From Nissolia schottii (lineage: Eukaryota > Streptophyta > Magnoliopsida > Fabales > Fabaceae): a stretch of DNA of 64,000 bases. Where the stretch lies: contig QANU01006985.1 in the NCBI GenBank assembly GCA_003254905.1, forward strand, positions 916,928 through 980,927, read 5' to 3'. Position 1 is the first letter of the stretch, and every line of letters starts with the position of its first letter. The notes beneath the pieces are model-generated. The model was given only the letters and a program-made list of their open reading frames with translations, was not told the DNA's origin and made no database searches. Shown piece by piece: positions 49,644-60,062 of this stretch. The position numbers were made by a program, and so were the translations under genes.

Positions 49644-50222
49644 TTATATCCTCAGCCCACCGTCCCAAAACCTCACAACGTTGCCGTTAAGTGCCGTCAA
49701 GTCCTGACACGTGTACCAACCGTTTTCGTTCTCTCCCACTCTCAGCCTCAACAACCTCTCCCATCTCTCCCACCACTCCGAATCACCACAGCCGTCCGAT
49801 CTTCCTCCGTCTCTACCTCCCCACTCCTCCGTCACCGTCAAATCCCCTTCCCTCTCGCGTAATTCCACGTCATCATCCTCGTAATAAACGGTGAACTTCC
49901 GCTTCGTCACGCCGTCAACGTCACCGCCGCCGTTACCGGCAAAAACATTAACCCTGGGGACAGAAGGGACACGCGGCGCGGGCTCGCTCACAACGGCGTC
50001 AGGCTCCGGGGGCGGGTCGGATCTATCGGGAACACGGCCGCAATCGGGCAGGAGCGATTCGGGTTTGGGGAAAGGCGAGGAGGCGCGAATCTTCCAGAAG
50101 CTGATGGCGGCAGTTATAACGGCAAGCCACGTCCACAGGTTGTTGATGACGGCTACGAGGCCGAAGCTCAAGTAATTGAAAGTAAGAGCCTCCAAAGGAG
50201 AATCCTCCAATAGGTTCATCAT
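49644..50222 (-). CDS. Uncharacterised plant protein with one N-terminal membrane segment
   Basis: An intronless gene of 192 residues. I do not recognise a named domain. Residues 18-43 are hydrophobic with several aromatics (NNLWTWLAVITAAISFW), so it is probably a single-pass membrane or membrane-anchored protein. A Pro-rich stretch follows at 50-90 (FPKPES, PPPEPD), then an acidic region (YYEDDDVELRERE, about 110-125) and a Trp-rich C-terminus (WWERWERLLRLR, then WYTCQDLTALNGNVVRFWDGG). The conserved-looking ends with a variable middle, and high GC with sensible codon use on this strand, argue that it is real. The start is MM; either Met could be used. A GA/CT-rich leader and a weak TATA (CATATAAC, about 50289-50296) lie upstream. 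Confidence 0.78.
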   Translation of the reverse strand: MMNLLEDSPLEALTFNYLSFGLVAVINNLWTWLAVITAAISFWKIRASSPFPKPESLLPDCGRVPDRSDPPPEPDAVVSEPAPRVPSVPRVNVFAGNGGGDVDGVTKRKFTVYYEDDDVELREREGDLTVTEEWGGRDGGRSDGCGDSEWWERWERLLRLRVGENENGWYTCQDLTALNGNVVRFWDGGLRI

Positions 50223-50300
50223 TTTTGTGTGAGAGAGAAAATGTTTATTGCGTTTGAGAGGGAGAGGGAGAGAGAGGGGGGGGTGGGGTTATATGGGGAA
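50223..50300 (-). promoter_or_regulatory. CT-rich leader and weak TATA of the 192-residue protein gene
   Basis: On the minus strand CCCCATATAACC is followed by a CT/CCT-rich tract running to within about 15 bases of the ATG. This layout is common in plant core promoters; the spacing of 65-75 bases between TATA and ATG would leave a short leader. Confidence 0.45.
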
Positions 50301-51551
50301 GGGAGGACCGTAGGATGAGAGAGACGCAAGTTGAGATGAGAAGAGAAAGATGCCGATGCTCGGAATCGTCATCTAAGATGCTTCATCGTTATGGTAGATC
50401 CCATATTTGTACCTCTGCTCCACTCCCTGCCATAAAAATTCATTATTATATTTATTAATTAAATAAATAATGTTGGGACTCTGAGTGAGGCCGATTTTTT
50501 TTAATTGTTCTTAATAATTAGCTATATGTTTTATTAATTTTAATTATTTATTATTTTAAATTTAATAGTAGATTATGATCATTTAAATATTTTAAAAAAA
50601 AAATCTTATTTGAATAATAAATTAGAGATTACGGTTTAAATCTTGAGGTTTCGTCGTAAGGGACGGTTAGGATTGGAAAGAAGAGTGTGGAGAGAAACGT
50701 GTAAATAGTTATTATTGAAAAAGAAGAAAGAAATTTGGAGAGATAGAAACGTGAAGGGAGATTGGCGGGGGATGGGGTGGTTGTGGAGTGTTGTTGGGAT
50801 ATGCGTGAGCGTGAGGACCACTGTACCTTCAATTAAACCACCGTCCATTCATCTCACAACAGAGGACTGGCCTGTAATCAATCTAGTCATGGATAAATTG
50901 CAACGTAACAAAAAGTACAAAACACAAATAAATAAATAAATAAATAAGAGATAAATTGCAGTGTTATATTATTAATAATGCATATTGACTCCATTTTTCC
51001 TTTTTCTTCTTTTTCATTAACATTCACGTTCTATTATTAATAAAATCGATTAATCTAGCTTCGGCGATGGTCATTGCCCATTTGATATTTTGTTTGCTAT
51101 TGTTATAATTTTGCCTTAATTAATACATGAATAATATTCTCAATATATTTATTTACACAACTCTCATTAAGATTCTTAAGGTTTCTTTTTTGTTAGTATA
51201 GGATAAATGGCCTATACATTATTCATTATTTTGAGTTATATGAGAGTCTCTCCATAGGTAAGACTAACAATATTCTCCTATTCATATGTTATACAGAATA
51301 TGGAAATCAATTAATTTAGTAGCTTCAGGATTAGGTGAGGAAATGGTTGTTTGGTGTACCTTGTTGAATAATTGATGGTCTTGTAGCAATAATATATGGT
51401 CCATATATGCAAATCAAGCTGGTATATCTTATAAAATAACTCCAAAATGATAGTCTTACCAACAACATCTTTCTTTAATGATGCGTTATGTGTGTATGTA
51501 TTAATGTCATTGTTTATATTTTTTTTCAAACTTTGCAATGCTAGCACCACG
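50301..51551. other. Intergenic spacer, no gene seen
   Basis: It contains an AATA microsatellite at 50926-50945. Short frames exist but none has a recognisable motif. Confidence 0.5.
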
Positions 51552-52031
51552 TAGGGTTGAGCAAGGAATCCGCAAAACCATCTGCCCGACAAAACCAACC
51601 GAATCGAGCCATATGGGTTTGGTTGGGTCGAGCATCAGGGCTGTCTTGCATCCGAGTGAGTCAAGTCGAGTGGCGGATGGTCAAGTCATAAACCCGTGCC
51701 CAATCACCTACTCGACCTACGAGACCCTCTTTCTTCTTCCCTTCTATCATTGTCTACCCTTCTCCTCCTTCTTCTCATGAGTTGGTGGCTCCAAAAACCA
51801 AATTTGGTGGCGAACCAAATCTGGCAAAGTGGTAATCCAACAATCTCTGTTACCTTATCTTCCTCTTTTTTTTAGCCTGAGCACCCACTGACTTGACCAA
51901 ACCAAACCGTGATTATTTGGGTTGAGTCAAGTGTTGTGCCCAAAAAGGATGAAACCAACCCAATGTCAATTTTGTCGAGTTAGTGGTTTTTTGCGTCAAA
52001 TTCGACTTAACCCGACTTGTGAGTAACCCTA
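51552..52031. mobile_element. hAT-like non-autonomous element
   Basis: The left end is TAGGGTTGAGCAAGG; the right end read on the other strand is TAGGGTTACTCACAAG, so the outer bases form inverted repeats. The interior is rich in GGGTTGGGTCGAG-type words near both ends and carries no ORF. A TAGGG(T/G)TGAGCAA terminus is typical of plant hAT MITEs. I could not match an 8-bp target duplication. Confidence 0.5.
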
Positions 52032-55000
52032 ACGTTATATGTAGATAGTCATATTGTATGAGTTATTTATGAGATTTATTTTGATTATATTTATAGCTAT
52101 ATATATATTACATATGAATGAGACTATCTTTTGTAACTACTTTTAATATCTTTTAATATTCATTGGTAATAATTGAATTTGGTCCCCATCGTATGATTAA
52201 GGACAAAATTAATGAGCTACCATTATATCATACATCAATTACATAGTTATTAAACTCAGGTCACTAGTTTAGCCAATGGATCACTGAATCACTTAATGAA
52301 CTGAATATAATTAAATAAATATATTAAAATATATTAAAATTCAAATAAATACAATAAAATGACACAAATAATTAATAATTTAAATATTTTATGTATAAAA
52401 TATATATAATCATTGAAATATTATAACATAACAAACATATATGATATGGTGACAAATATTTATCATTTTTTATGGTCATTTAAATGTCATTTGTGATAAA
52501 ATTGAAAATAATTGATTTTTTTAAATAACACTTATTGTAGATGATATGTATTTTAATTAGATTATCTTAACACAATAGAATATGTAACTTAGTGGTAAAG
52601 GAGCGACTAATCTTCCACACAAAATGAAAATTTTTGAGCTTATTATGCAAACCCAGAACTAACTAGGTTTTCACCAGGTCTTGCCAAGTCAAGCCGATTC
52701 TTGTCGAGTTAATTGCTTGTTTGATCCTAAAGGTGAACTAGCCCGGTTCCATATATGGCCAGGTCACTGAATTTCAGATCAACCCGGATGGATTATGTTA
52801 GTGGTTTAATAACTATGATTAGAAATGAACCTTATTTCATATAACATAATATAATAATCTGCGCGGTTTAGGTAGAATACAGTACTTGAGTGCGAAGCGT
52901 TAATAATTAAACACTCATGTAATATAAAATTTAACAAGCGTAAGTTTAGGCTTGTTGAAATGGACTAGTCAAGTATATATATGAACTTTGGCTATGGTCT
53001 AACAAAAGAAGTAATACATAAATAAAAGTCAAGGCTCCACGAGATTCACGTCTGTGGTTTTTTTTTTTTCCATTGAAGAAGGTAAATGAATAAAGAAAAA
53101 TTCAACACCCGTCTAAAACTAACTAATTGAAAGGCAATACGCGTCCTCAAATGATTTTATTGGGTAAAAATTATTACATAATCATAGTGAATTACATCCT
53201 TCTAATAACAAAATGACATTTCAAATAAAGCCATGACTTATATCACAGTTAGTAATGAAATGTCACTGGTCTGTGATTAGATGATTCGCCAGGAAAAAAA
53301 AAGGTCTGTGATTAGAAGAAGCACAATTTAATTAAGTATATTAGATTAGGTGACCCTACCTATAATTTCCTTTTTATTTCTGACTTTCACGATTATTTAT
53401 TAATTAGAAAATGAGAACAGGTGGTCGGAACATTAATTTCGCACTTGCAGGTCGTACGCATAGCCACGTTAACGAGTAGAGAAATTAAGACGGACACATC
53501 TACATTCATAAATTAACTTTGCAATATTAAATAAACACATGGTCCATGTATGTGTAACATGATAAACGTTTTAACTTTCTAGGGTCTAGGTTTCACATTG
53601 ATTTTTCTCATCATTCATATAACTACTCTCCACCACATATGTACTTCACATTGTAAGAACATGCATGAAAGGCAGGCTACGGAGGTATGGTTGATAACGC
53701 TCAATTTATTATATTATTTATCTTATAGGTACTCTTGACTATGTTTATCTACTACTAGTGTTCTTTCTGACCAAGCTGTGTACGTGTAGCATAAGCCAAA
53801 TTAAACTTTTGACCGAATCATTAAGTGACCACTTTTACTCTCGAAGTATTTAATATTTGAATGTGTAAGCACGTGCTTTGTTTATTTAGTCATAGTATAC
53901 GTTTTCCTATTCAATGTTTTAAAAACATTAGTTAAAGAATTTAAAGTAATAAATTTTTAATTTTTAATACATTTATTATTTATTGGGAATATAGACGATT
54001 TGATTTTTCAATGCAAACTTACTATTTTTATTTTCTTAACAAGTAATGACATTTGTTATTAAAATCCTTTACTTATTAAACCCTAAAATGTCCAAAGGAA
54101 TTGGTTGATTATCACTTTAGAGTTTTTCGAAGTGATACGTGTGTTTGCGGAGCAAGAGCTAAACCCATACTCTGTAATTTAATTTACATTTCACATGTCA
54201 CACACGCACACATTTTGGTTGTTACAGGTAATTTGTATCTAAAACCGTTGGAGGTGGTTACTCACAACTTCCGCAGCACTGTGTATATAAATTTGGAAGC
54301 TGTGTCCTGATGATCGTCGATTCGAGGTAGGATGATTAGCGCCAACCCTACCTAAATTTTTTATTAATAAAAATGAGAATTTTGTAAATAAGTGTTCTTA
54401 TAATATTTGTTAAGATTTCAAAAAATGGTAAATTTTTGTAAAAATACGAAATTTTAAAATGAAATAATTTAAAGGAAAAACTATCAATTGCCCTAAATCA
54501 ATTTTTTAAGAAGTTATACGTGAACATGTTTTATTGAATGAATAACCATTTTAAGTTTACAAACACATTAATACCATTAGGACACTAGCACACTTGCCAG
54601 CAAAATTCATAATTTTGGTTCGTTGTGCATGGACGGCATTTTTTTTCTTCTTTTCTATGTATTTGGTCAGCTGTTGCTTTATTTTCAGGTCCAAATGGTT
54701 GAAAGACTTGGGCCTTAATGAAGGTACTACTTATCTGACGCGAATTAAATAATTGGGCCTTAGTTAATTCTTTATTTTGTCTATACATACAGCGAATGGG
54801 TTGGGCCTTTGGCTTGGAATTCCTGGCTCGGTTGTGACGAGGCATGGCCAGGGAGAGAAGATACCAAACTCTAGTCTTCGACCAAAAAAAAAAAACTTCT
54901 GAAGTCTTAGTGCTTGTCTGAAAAATAATCTGTAACATTAAATTTAATTTAATAATTACTTATTTTATTAATAATTTTTTATATATAATTGATTATGGTT

Positions 55001-55097
55001 AAATATAACATAGCATAGTAGAAACATAACATTATAATATACACAATTTTTTTTTAAAAATAATGTTCAAATTTTTGCTTTTGCTTTTACTTTTTTT
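52032..55097. other. AT-rich intergenic spacer
   Basis: No gene is supported. The patch at 52640-52810 (CCAGGTCTTGCC, GGTCACTGAATTTCAG, ATCAACCCGG) resembles further hAT-like debris. At 54660-54860 several TGGGCC words occur on the minus strand without a convincing gene next to them. Confidence 0.45.
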
Positions 55098-56801
55098 TCC
55101 CTTCAACGCAACAATGGAAACAGAATTGCTAGCAGGGAAAGGAATTGACTTTTTGCTTTGAAAAATGACATATATCACAATTCACAAGGCACATCCTTCT
55201 TACACATAGGCACAAAGGAATGAGAATCATGTATCAATTTCATTTTGTCTGATCCAATATGACCAAGTCTAAAATGCCAAAGATCAAACTTATTACAACA
55301 AATTGAATTAATAGAAACAGGTAAATGCTGCGCAATAATACATGGTAAAGGATTCTCAAGTATGTATATACCAGCTGGTGATGTCCTGAATGATGCAATG
55401 ATCAGAGAACACAATGAGTTTGCATTCTAAATCAGTGCACAATTGAGGGACAACAATAAGATTGAAATGGAAATTGGACAAATAGAGAACATTAGTCAAG
55501 CCATAGGAGGGAGTGAGCATGATAGTCCCTGCATAATTCGAGAATAAAGCTTGTCCATTAGGTAGAGTAACAACAATAAGTGGATCCAATTCCTTATAAG
55601 GCTGAAAAAAATCTCAATGAACGACATATATGATTTGTTGCACCAGAATCTAAAATCCAAGGGGTGGAAGCAGGAATACCTTCTGAAGAAGAAAAAGCAA
55701 CATTGTTGGCTTGACCAAAATTCACTTGAGCATGATTATAAGAAGGAGACTGAATCAAAGCTAGCAAACTCTGATATTGCTCAAATGTAAAATTGAAGCC
55801 AGAAGTGGTAGAATGCTGTGGAGATGAGGAATTGTCACCAAAAGCTAAATAAGTGACAACAACTTTAGCAGAGGACAACCATGCTTCTTTGATTTCCAAC
55901 CGGGAGGGTAACCATGCTTCTTATGACACCATCAACTATATGCCCATGATAGTCACAAAATGTACACTTCTTTCCATGAGATTTCCCCTTGCCATGTTTA
56001 GTGTGAGATTTCTTATTACTTTCAGGAATAGGAGCTGAATTATGAGGTTTAGCAGTAGGTGCAAAATTCAAGAGGTGTTTGCAATCTGAACCATTATCAT
56101 GGTGTAATTGCCTTTCATGCTTTAAACCAAAGAAAAGATGCGATTGAGAGGAAGCAAGGGATCCATAAGAAAAACCTGAGATCAAACAGGTTAATAAGCC
56201 TCATTGAGACCTTTGAGAAACTTGATAGCTCTATAAGCATTGAGACGATTCTTCAAATCAACAAAAGCACCACAATTGCATTGTACATCACAATTACATA
56301 CAGGAAGGGGATGAAATACATCAAGTTCATCCCAAAGGTCATTCACCCTGAAGAATCACCCTGACGCAAGGCAGAGATTTCTTCATGCAAATCAGCGATC
56401 CTTAGGAGATCCCCTTGAGAAAATCTTTCCTTCAATTCAGTCCACGCCTCATGAGCTTTATCAAGCCATACAATGTGTTGAGTAATGGAAGGTTCCACCG
56501 AGTGAATAAGCCACGATAAAACCATGTGATTGCATCTTTCCCATTAATTAAATAGGGAAGAACCATAAGCAGATATGGCAATGGAGCCATCAATGAATTT
56601 CACTTTGTTCTTGGACAAGAGTGCCATACACAATGCACGGGACCAACTATGGTAATTTGCACCATTAAGAAGAGAGAAAACTAGAACCAATGAAGGATTT
56701 TTATTGGGATTTAGGTAGTAAGGGGAAGAGAAATCCTACATAGGATATAAGGGAGGAACCTGAGATGCAGCAACACCAGTGCTTCCAAGATCAACAGCCA
56801 T
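55098..56801 (-). pseudogene. copia gag-pol, 5' part, decayed
   Basis: The gag frame starts with the ATG at 56801 (MAVDLGSTGVAAS) and includes SLLNGANYHSWSRALCMAL, a typical copia gag (UBN2-type) motif, but has an in-frame TAG about 20 codons in. The block 56525-56343 contains DKAHEAWTELKERFSQGD. A CCHC zinc knuckle (CTFCDYHGH, about 55955) is split by a frame change. The protease reads PWILDSGATNHIC with the active-site DSG intact (about 55625-55660). The integrase zinc finger is seen as DLWHFRLGHIGSDKM (about 55250), followed by a stop and a frame change. Several stops make it non-functional. Confidence 0.85.
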
Positions 56802-57071
56802 GGAGCCGATGTCTTCATAAAAGAATGAAAAGAGAAAGCAATCACTATAATTACTAGTGTGGACCGCAAAGAAGATCTTGAATTATGACAAGAACTCGAT
56901 AATTGATGACAACACTCTCAAGAACACAAAAAGAATTCTCAAGAAAAATTCAGAGAATTGATTTGTGATTCAGCAGAATTTTCGAAAATCCATGATGCTG
57001 AGATGTTGATGATGTGAACTTGAAGAATGAAGAAGAAAAAGATTGAGTGGAGAGAGCGGAAGCGTTGTTAC

Positions 57072-57082
57072 GAATGATACCA
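57072..57082 (-). other. tRNA primer-binding site of the truncated copia element
   Basis: Minus-strand TGGTATCATTC next to the LTR, identical over 11 bases to that at 18598-18608. Confidence 0.82.
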
Positions 57083-57239
57083 TAATAGACAGCTACTCAA
57101 GCTGCTGCCATGGTTATAGCAATGTCACAATAGAGGTTATTACAGAAGCAGCAGCAAAAAGCAAAAACAACAAGAAAGAAAGTTGAGAAAGTGAAAAAGG
57201 AAAGGAAAAACTCATTCATTATAGAGCAATGTGCACATA

Positions 57240-57275
<36 letters not shown>

Positions 57276-57386
57276 TGTATGTACATGAATGCCTTGCTAT
57301 GCAAGTCTCTTAACTAACATAACAAACTTACCTAATTTGCTTGCTTGCTATGCAAGTCTCATAACAAACTTAACAAACGTCTAACA
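57083..57386 (-). repeat. 5' LTR of the truncated copia element
   Basis: 304 bp, minus strand TGTTAGACG...GTCTATTA. It contains an AT run of about 15 units at 57243-57272 and a tandem duplication of a block with TTGCTATGCAAGTCTC and TAACAAACTTA (about 57293-57333 and 57345-57378). Confidence 0.75.
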
Positions 57387-57529
57387 TATAACCATTCTTA
57401 GTTAAATTCCTATACACTTGAGTGTTAACGTAGAAATTTAGACTCATATTAGAGAGAATATCTGAGATTTCCTCAAATAAAAATATGTAAATGTCCACAG
57501 TAGAACAAAGTACACTACAAGAAAATTGA

Positions 57530-57800
57530 CTATTACCGTCTAGACATTACCGTCGAACACGAGCTGACTGTAATACCGTCGGACAACGAAATATATCTGA
57601 TGATAACCGGTTCGCTAAAAAAAATTGGGAAAGAGGCATCAAATTACCGTCAGAAAAGGCGACTAACGGTAATAGCAATGGGAATTGTTCGAGGGAAAGG
57701 ATGGGAAAAACTTACCATCGGTCGTTAACGAAAGTAAAAATGTGAGGTTTGTTTATAAAAAAAATGAAAAACATTACCGTCGGACACAACAGACGGTAAA
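57530..57800. repeat. CACTA subterminal repeats, left arm
   Basis: ACCGTC-type units appear at about 57535, 57550, 57572, 57644, 57714 (ACCATCGG) and 57776, with inverted ones (ACGGTAA) at about 57668 and 57793. Confidence 0.7.
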
Positions 57801-57849
57801 TTCAAGCCAATTGTAATCTGTCACGTGTTCACAACACACTTAACAGGTA

Positions 57850-58893
57850 TAAACTTATTTTACCTTCAATGTGACTCGAACCCAAGTCCTCAGCATTCAG
57901 AGCAATGCATTATCCACTAGACTAACATTACTTTTGCAACATTTTATGCAATCATATTTATTAATATAATTTTATTATTTAATTTTTCTTTGTAAAGAAA
58001 CTCTAATCTAAAGAGTCCCTAGGACTCTCCCACACTCACACTCTCATCTCATTTGAATAATGTGAGAGAGTTTTGCTGACATTTTCCTTTTTGTTTTTTG
58101 TTGGTAAAAAGTCATATATCAGTGATAGACATGCCCGTGTATTTTTTTATCATAAAAAATAAGAAATAAATATTAAAATAAAATAAAATATGCAAATTTT
58201 AATTTTTCAAAAATGATCATAACAGAGTATTATTTTTGTTAATAACTTAAATTCTTAATATAATAATATTCTAAAGTATAAAACTAATATATATATATAG
58301 GTATTTCTTGAGAGAAGGGAGAGAGTTTAACAGTAAATATAACATTTACTATATAACAAGCAAGAGTATATAAATTCAATATGAATCAAAAAGACATTTT
58401 CAATAAAGAATTGAAACTCTAAAATTGCAAGCTGCTGGGGTATGCCCATGAAGAAACAAATCAAAAGATAAGTCTGAGCAACGTGAATATCCTTTATGTG
58501 AGACGAAAATCAATTTTTCATCCATTGATTTTATCATTAAGAAACCAAAGTCCATATCCCAAAAAAGTTTGCTCAACTTTGTTATGTTTATCACCAATTC
58601 TCTTGCTTAGTATGTAATAGTAAAATCATAAACATAATATATGACATTTGACCAACAAAAAATAAATAGGAAAATGTCAACAATACTCTCTCACATTATT
58701 CAGATGAGATGAGAGTGTAAGTGTGGGAGAGTCCTAAGGACTCTTTAGATTATGGTTTATTTTAAAAAGAATTAAATAATAAAATTATATTAATAAATAT
58801 GATTGCATAAAATGTTAATTCTAGTCTAGTGGATAAGGCATTGCTGGGAATGACAGAGGTCGTGGGTTCGAGTTTCACTGAAGGTAAAATGAG
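57850..58893. mobile_element. Foldback element with tRNA-like outer ends
   Basis: Arms 57850-58126 and 58640-58893 are diverged inverted repeats of about 250-275 bp around a loop of about 510 bp. Shared parts include the GAGTCC(T/C)(A)AGGACTC region, ACACTCTCATCTCAT and TTTTTTGTTGGT. Each outer end is tRNA-like, reading outwards: an A box (TAGTCTAGTGG, 58823-58833, and its complement at 57914-57924) and a B box (GGTTCGAG, 58865-58872, and its complement near 57874-57881). It could be a foldback/MITE or two SINE-like copies head to head. No protein is encoded. Confidence 0.6.
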
Positions 58894-58934
58894 TATATAT
58901 TTTTTAGTAAACTTATGAGTATTTATGAGTAAAC

Positions 58935-59045
58935 AGGCCGGCCTGACAGGCCTATCAGGCTTTGACAATAGCCTAGGCCTGACCTTTTTGTCAAACAGGC
59001 CAGGCCACAGGCCCTGACAGGCGGCTTGGCCTATTCCCACCCCTA
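58935..59045 (-). mobile_element. hAT-like element fragment
   Basis: The minus strand begins TAGGGGTGGGAATAGGCC and continues through repeated AGGCC/CAGGCCT words, a terminus known from legume hAT-type non-autonomous elements. Only one end is seen. Confidence 0.5.
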
Positions 59046-59416
59046 CTTGCGACAACCCATTTCCACTTTTTCGTCTTCTCCAAACTCTCTCAAACTCTCC
59101 CAAACCCTCACACACACACCTCGCCACCACCACCATCCTTGCCACCCTCTCATCAGTGGGGATGGTGAGGAACCCTAAACCCTAAACCCGGCAGGCACTC
59201 ATCTTGTCGTCGCCGATGCCTGCAGTAGCTCTATCAGGATATCAAATCAGGAAGAAGAATATGAATATGGTTTTCTCTATGCAATTGAGTGCATTCTTCC
59301 CTCTACGAAAGCTATCATACTTCTCATCAGTGTTACGAGTAGATGCAAAGGTAACATTTTCCACCCTCGCGTCACCATCACTATAATCAATGAGTCTCAC
59401 CATAATCGCTAAACTA

Positions 59417-59531
59417 GGATGGCAAGCAACACAAGGCCAAGTCGGCGAATCCCCCGCTAGAGCCTCCCGCCTCCTCCCCCTCTTCATCCTCCGAGAGCGA
59501 TGATGACCCTTTCGCCGATTTAGGAGAATAA
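59417..59531 (+). pseudogene. Coding-like C-terminal fragment, possibly captured gene sequence
   Basis: The plus strand is open for about 37 codons from a TAG at about 59414 to a TAA at 59529-59531. It ends in a Pro/Ser-rich run and an acidic tail SESDDDPFADLGE. G+C is much higher than in the flanks. I do not recognise the parent protein. Its position inside a CACTA-like element suggests captured host DNA. Confidence 0.3.
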
Positions 59532-59779
59532 TTTTTTAGTTTGTAATATACATGTTATATTCAATTAGAAGTTTTTTAATTTTCTAGTTTGTTAGTTTAT
59601 TCAATTAATAATATATGTTATATCTAAAGTGTATTTATACATAAAATAATTAAATTGCTTGAATATAAAAATAAATAAAATTTCTAAAAGCAAAATTTCT
59701 AATTGCGAATAAATAATAATTAATAAAAAAATTATATGTACAATAGAAAAATGACAAAAAATAACAACCTATTAAAGTC

Positions 59780-60030
59780 AATTACCGTTGGACAAGCGGC
59801 CGACGGTATTACTGTCGGAAAAGAAGTATCGACGGTAAAATCCTAAACCCTAAACCCTAAAAACAATTACCGTCAAACATAACCGACGGAAAATACCCAC
59901 CAATTATAAACCGCCACGTCTTCACCATGTTTGAATCTGAGGTCATTGCTGTCGGTTTTATTCGACGGTAATCTCCTCAGAATATGAACCACCGTGCAAT
60001 AATTGCATGTGTTACCGTCAGATATGTGTT
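59780..60030. repeat. CACTA subterminal repeats, right arm
   Basis: Units of the ACCGTTGGAC / GACGGTA type occur in both directions at about 59784, 59801, 59831, 59869, 59890, 59963 and 60014. A short telomere-like CCTAAACCCTAAACCCTAAA run lies at about 59836-59856. Confidence 0.7.
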
Positions 60031-60062
60031 GAAAGCTTTTTATTACTATCGTCGTTAAATAA

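Larger units (their letters stand above)
55098..57386 (-). mobile_element. Truncated Ty1/copia retrotransposon (5' half)
   Basis: On the minus strand: 5' LTR (57386-57083), primer site TGGTATCATTC (57082-57072), gag, protease, GAG-pre-integrase and the start of integrase. Sequence likeness stops at about 55098, within the integrase, next to an A/T-rich tract, and no reverse transcriptase or 3' LTR follows. It shares the extended primer site with the element at 14499-18951, so the two are probably related lineages, but their LTRs differ. Confidence 0.88.
57513..60060. mobile_element. Non-autonomous CACTA-like element with nested insertions
   Basis: The left end is CACTACAAGAAAATTGAC (57513). 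Both arms (57530-57800 and 59780-60030) hold many copies, in both directions, of an ACCGTCGGACA-type motif, as in CACTA subterminal regions that bind TNPA-type proteins. No transposase is encoded. The matching CTTGTAGTG end was not found; it may have been lost where the next element begins, so the right border is approximate. Inside lie a foldback (57850-58893), a hAT-like fragment (58935-59045) and a coding-like fragment (59417-59531). Confidence 0.65.

Noticed and set aside
54585..54938. 117-codon minus-strand frame
   Set aside because: Its composition and lack of motifs do not support a protein; it lies in repeat-rich spacer.
58823..58880. A true tRNA gene at the foldback's right end
   Set aside because: A and B boxes are present, but no acceptor stem pairing or full cloverleaf is evident, and the complement lies in the other arm.
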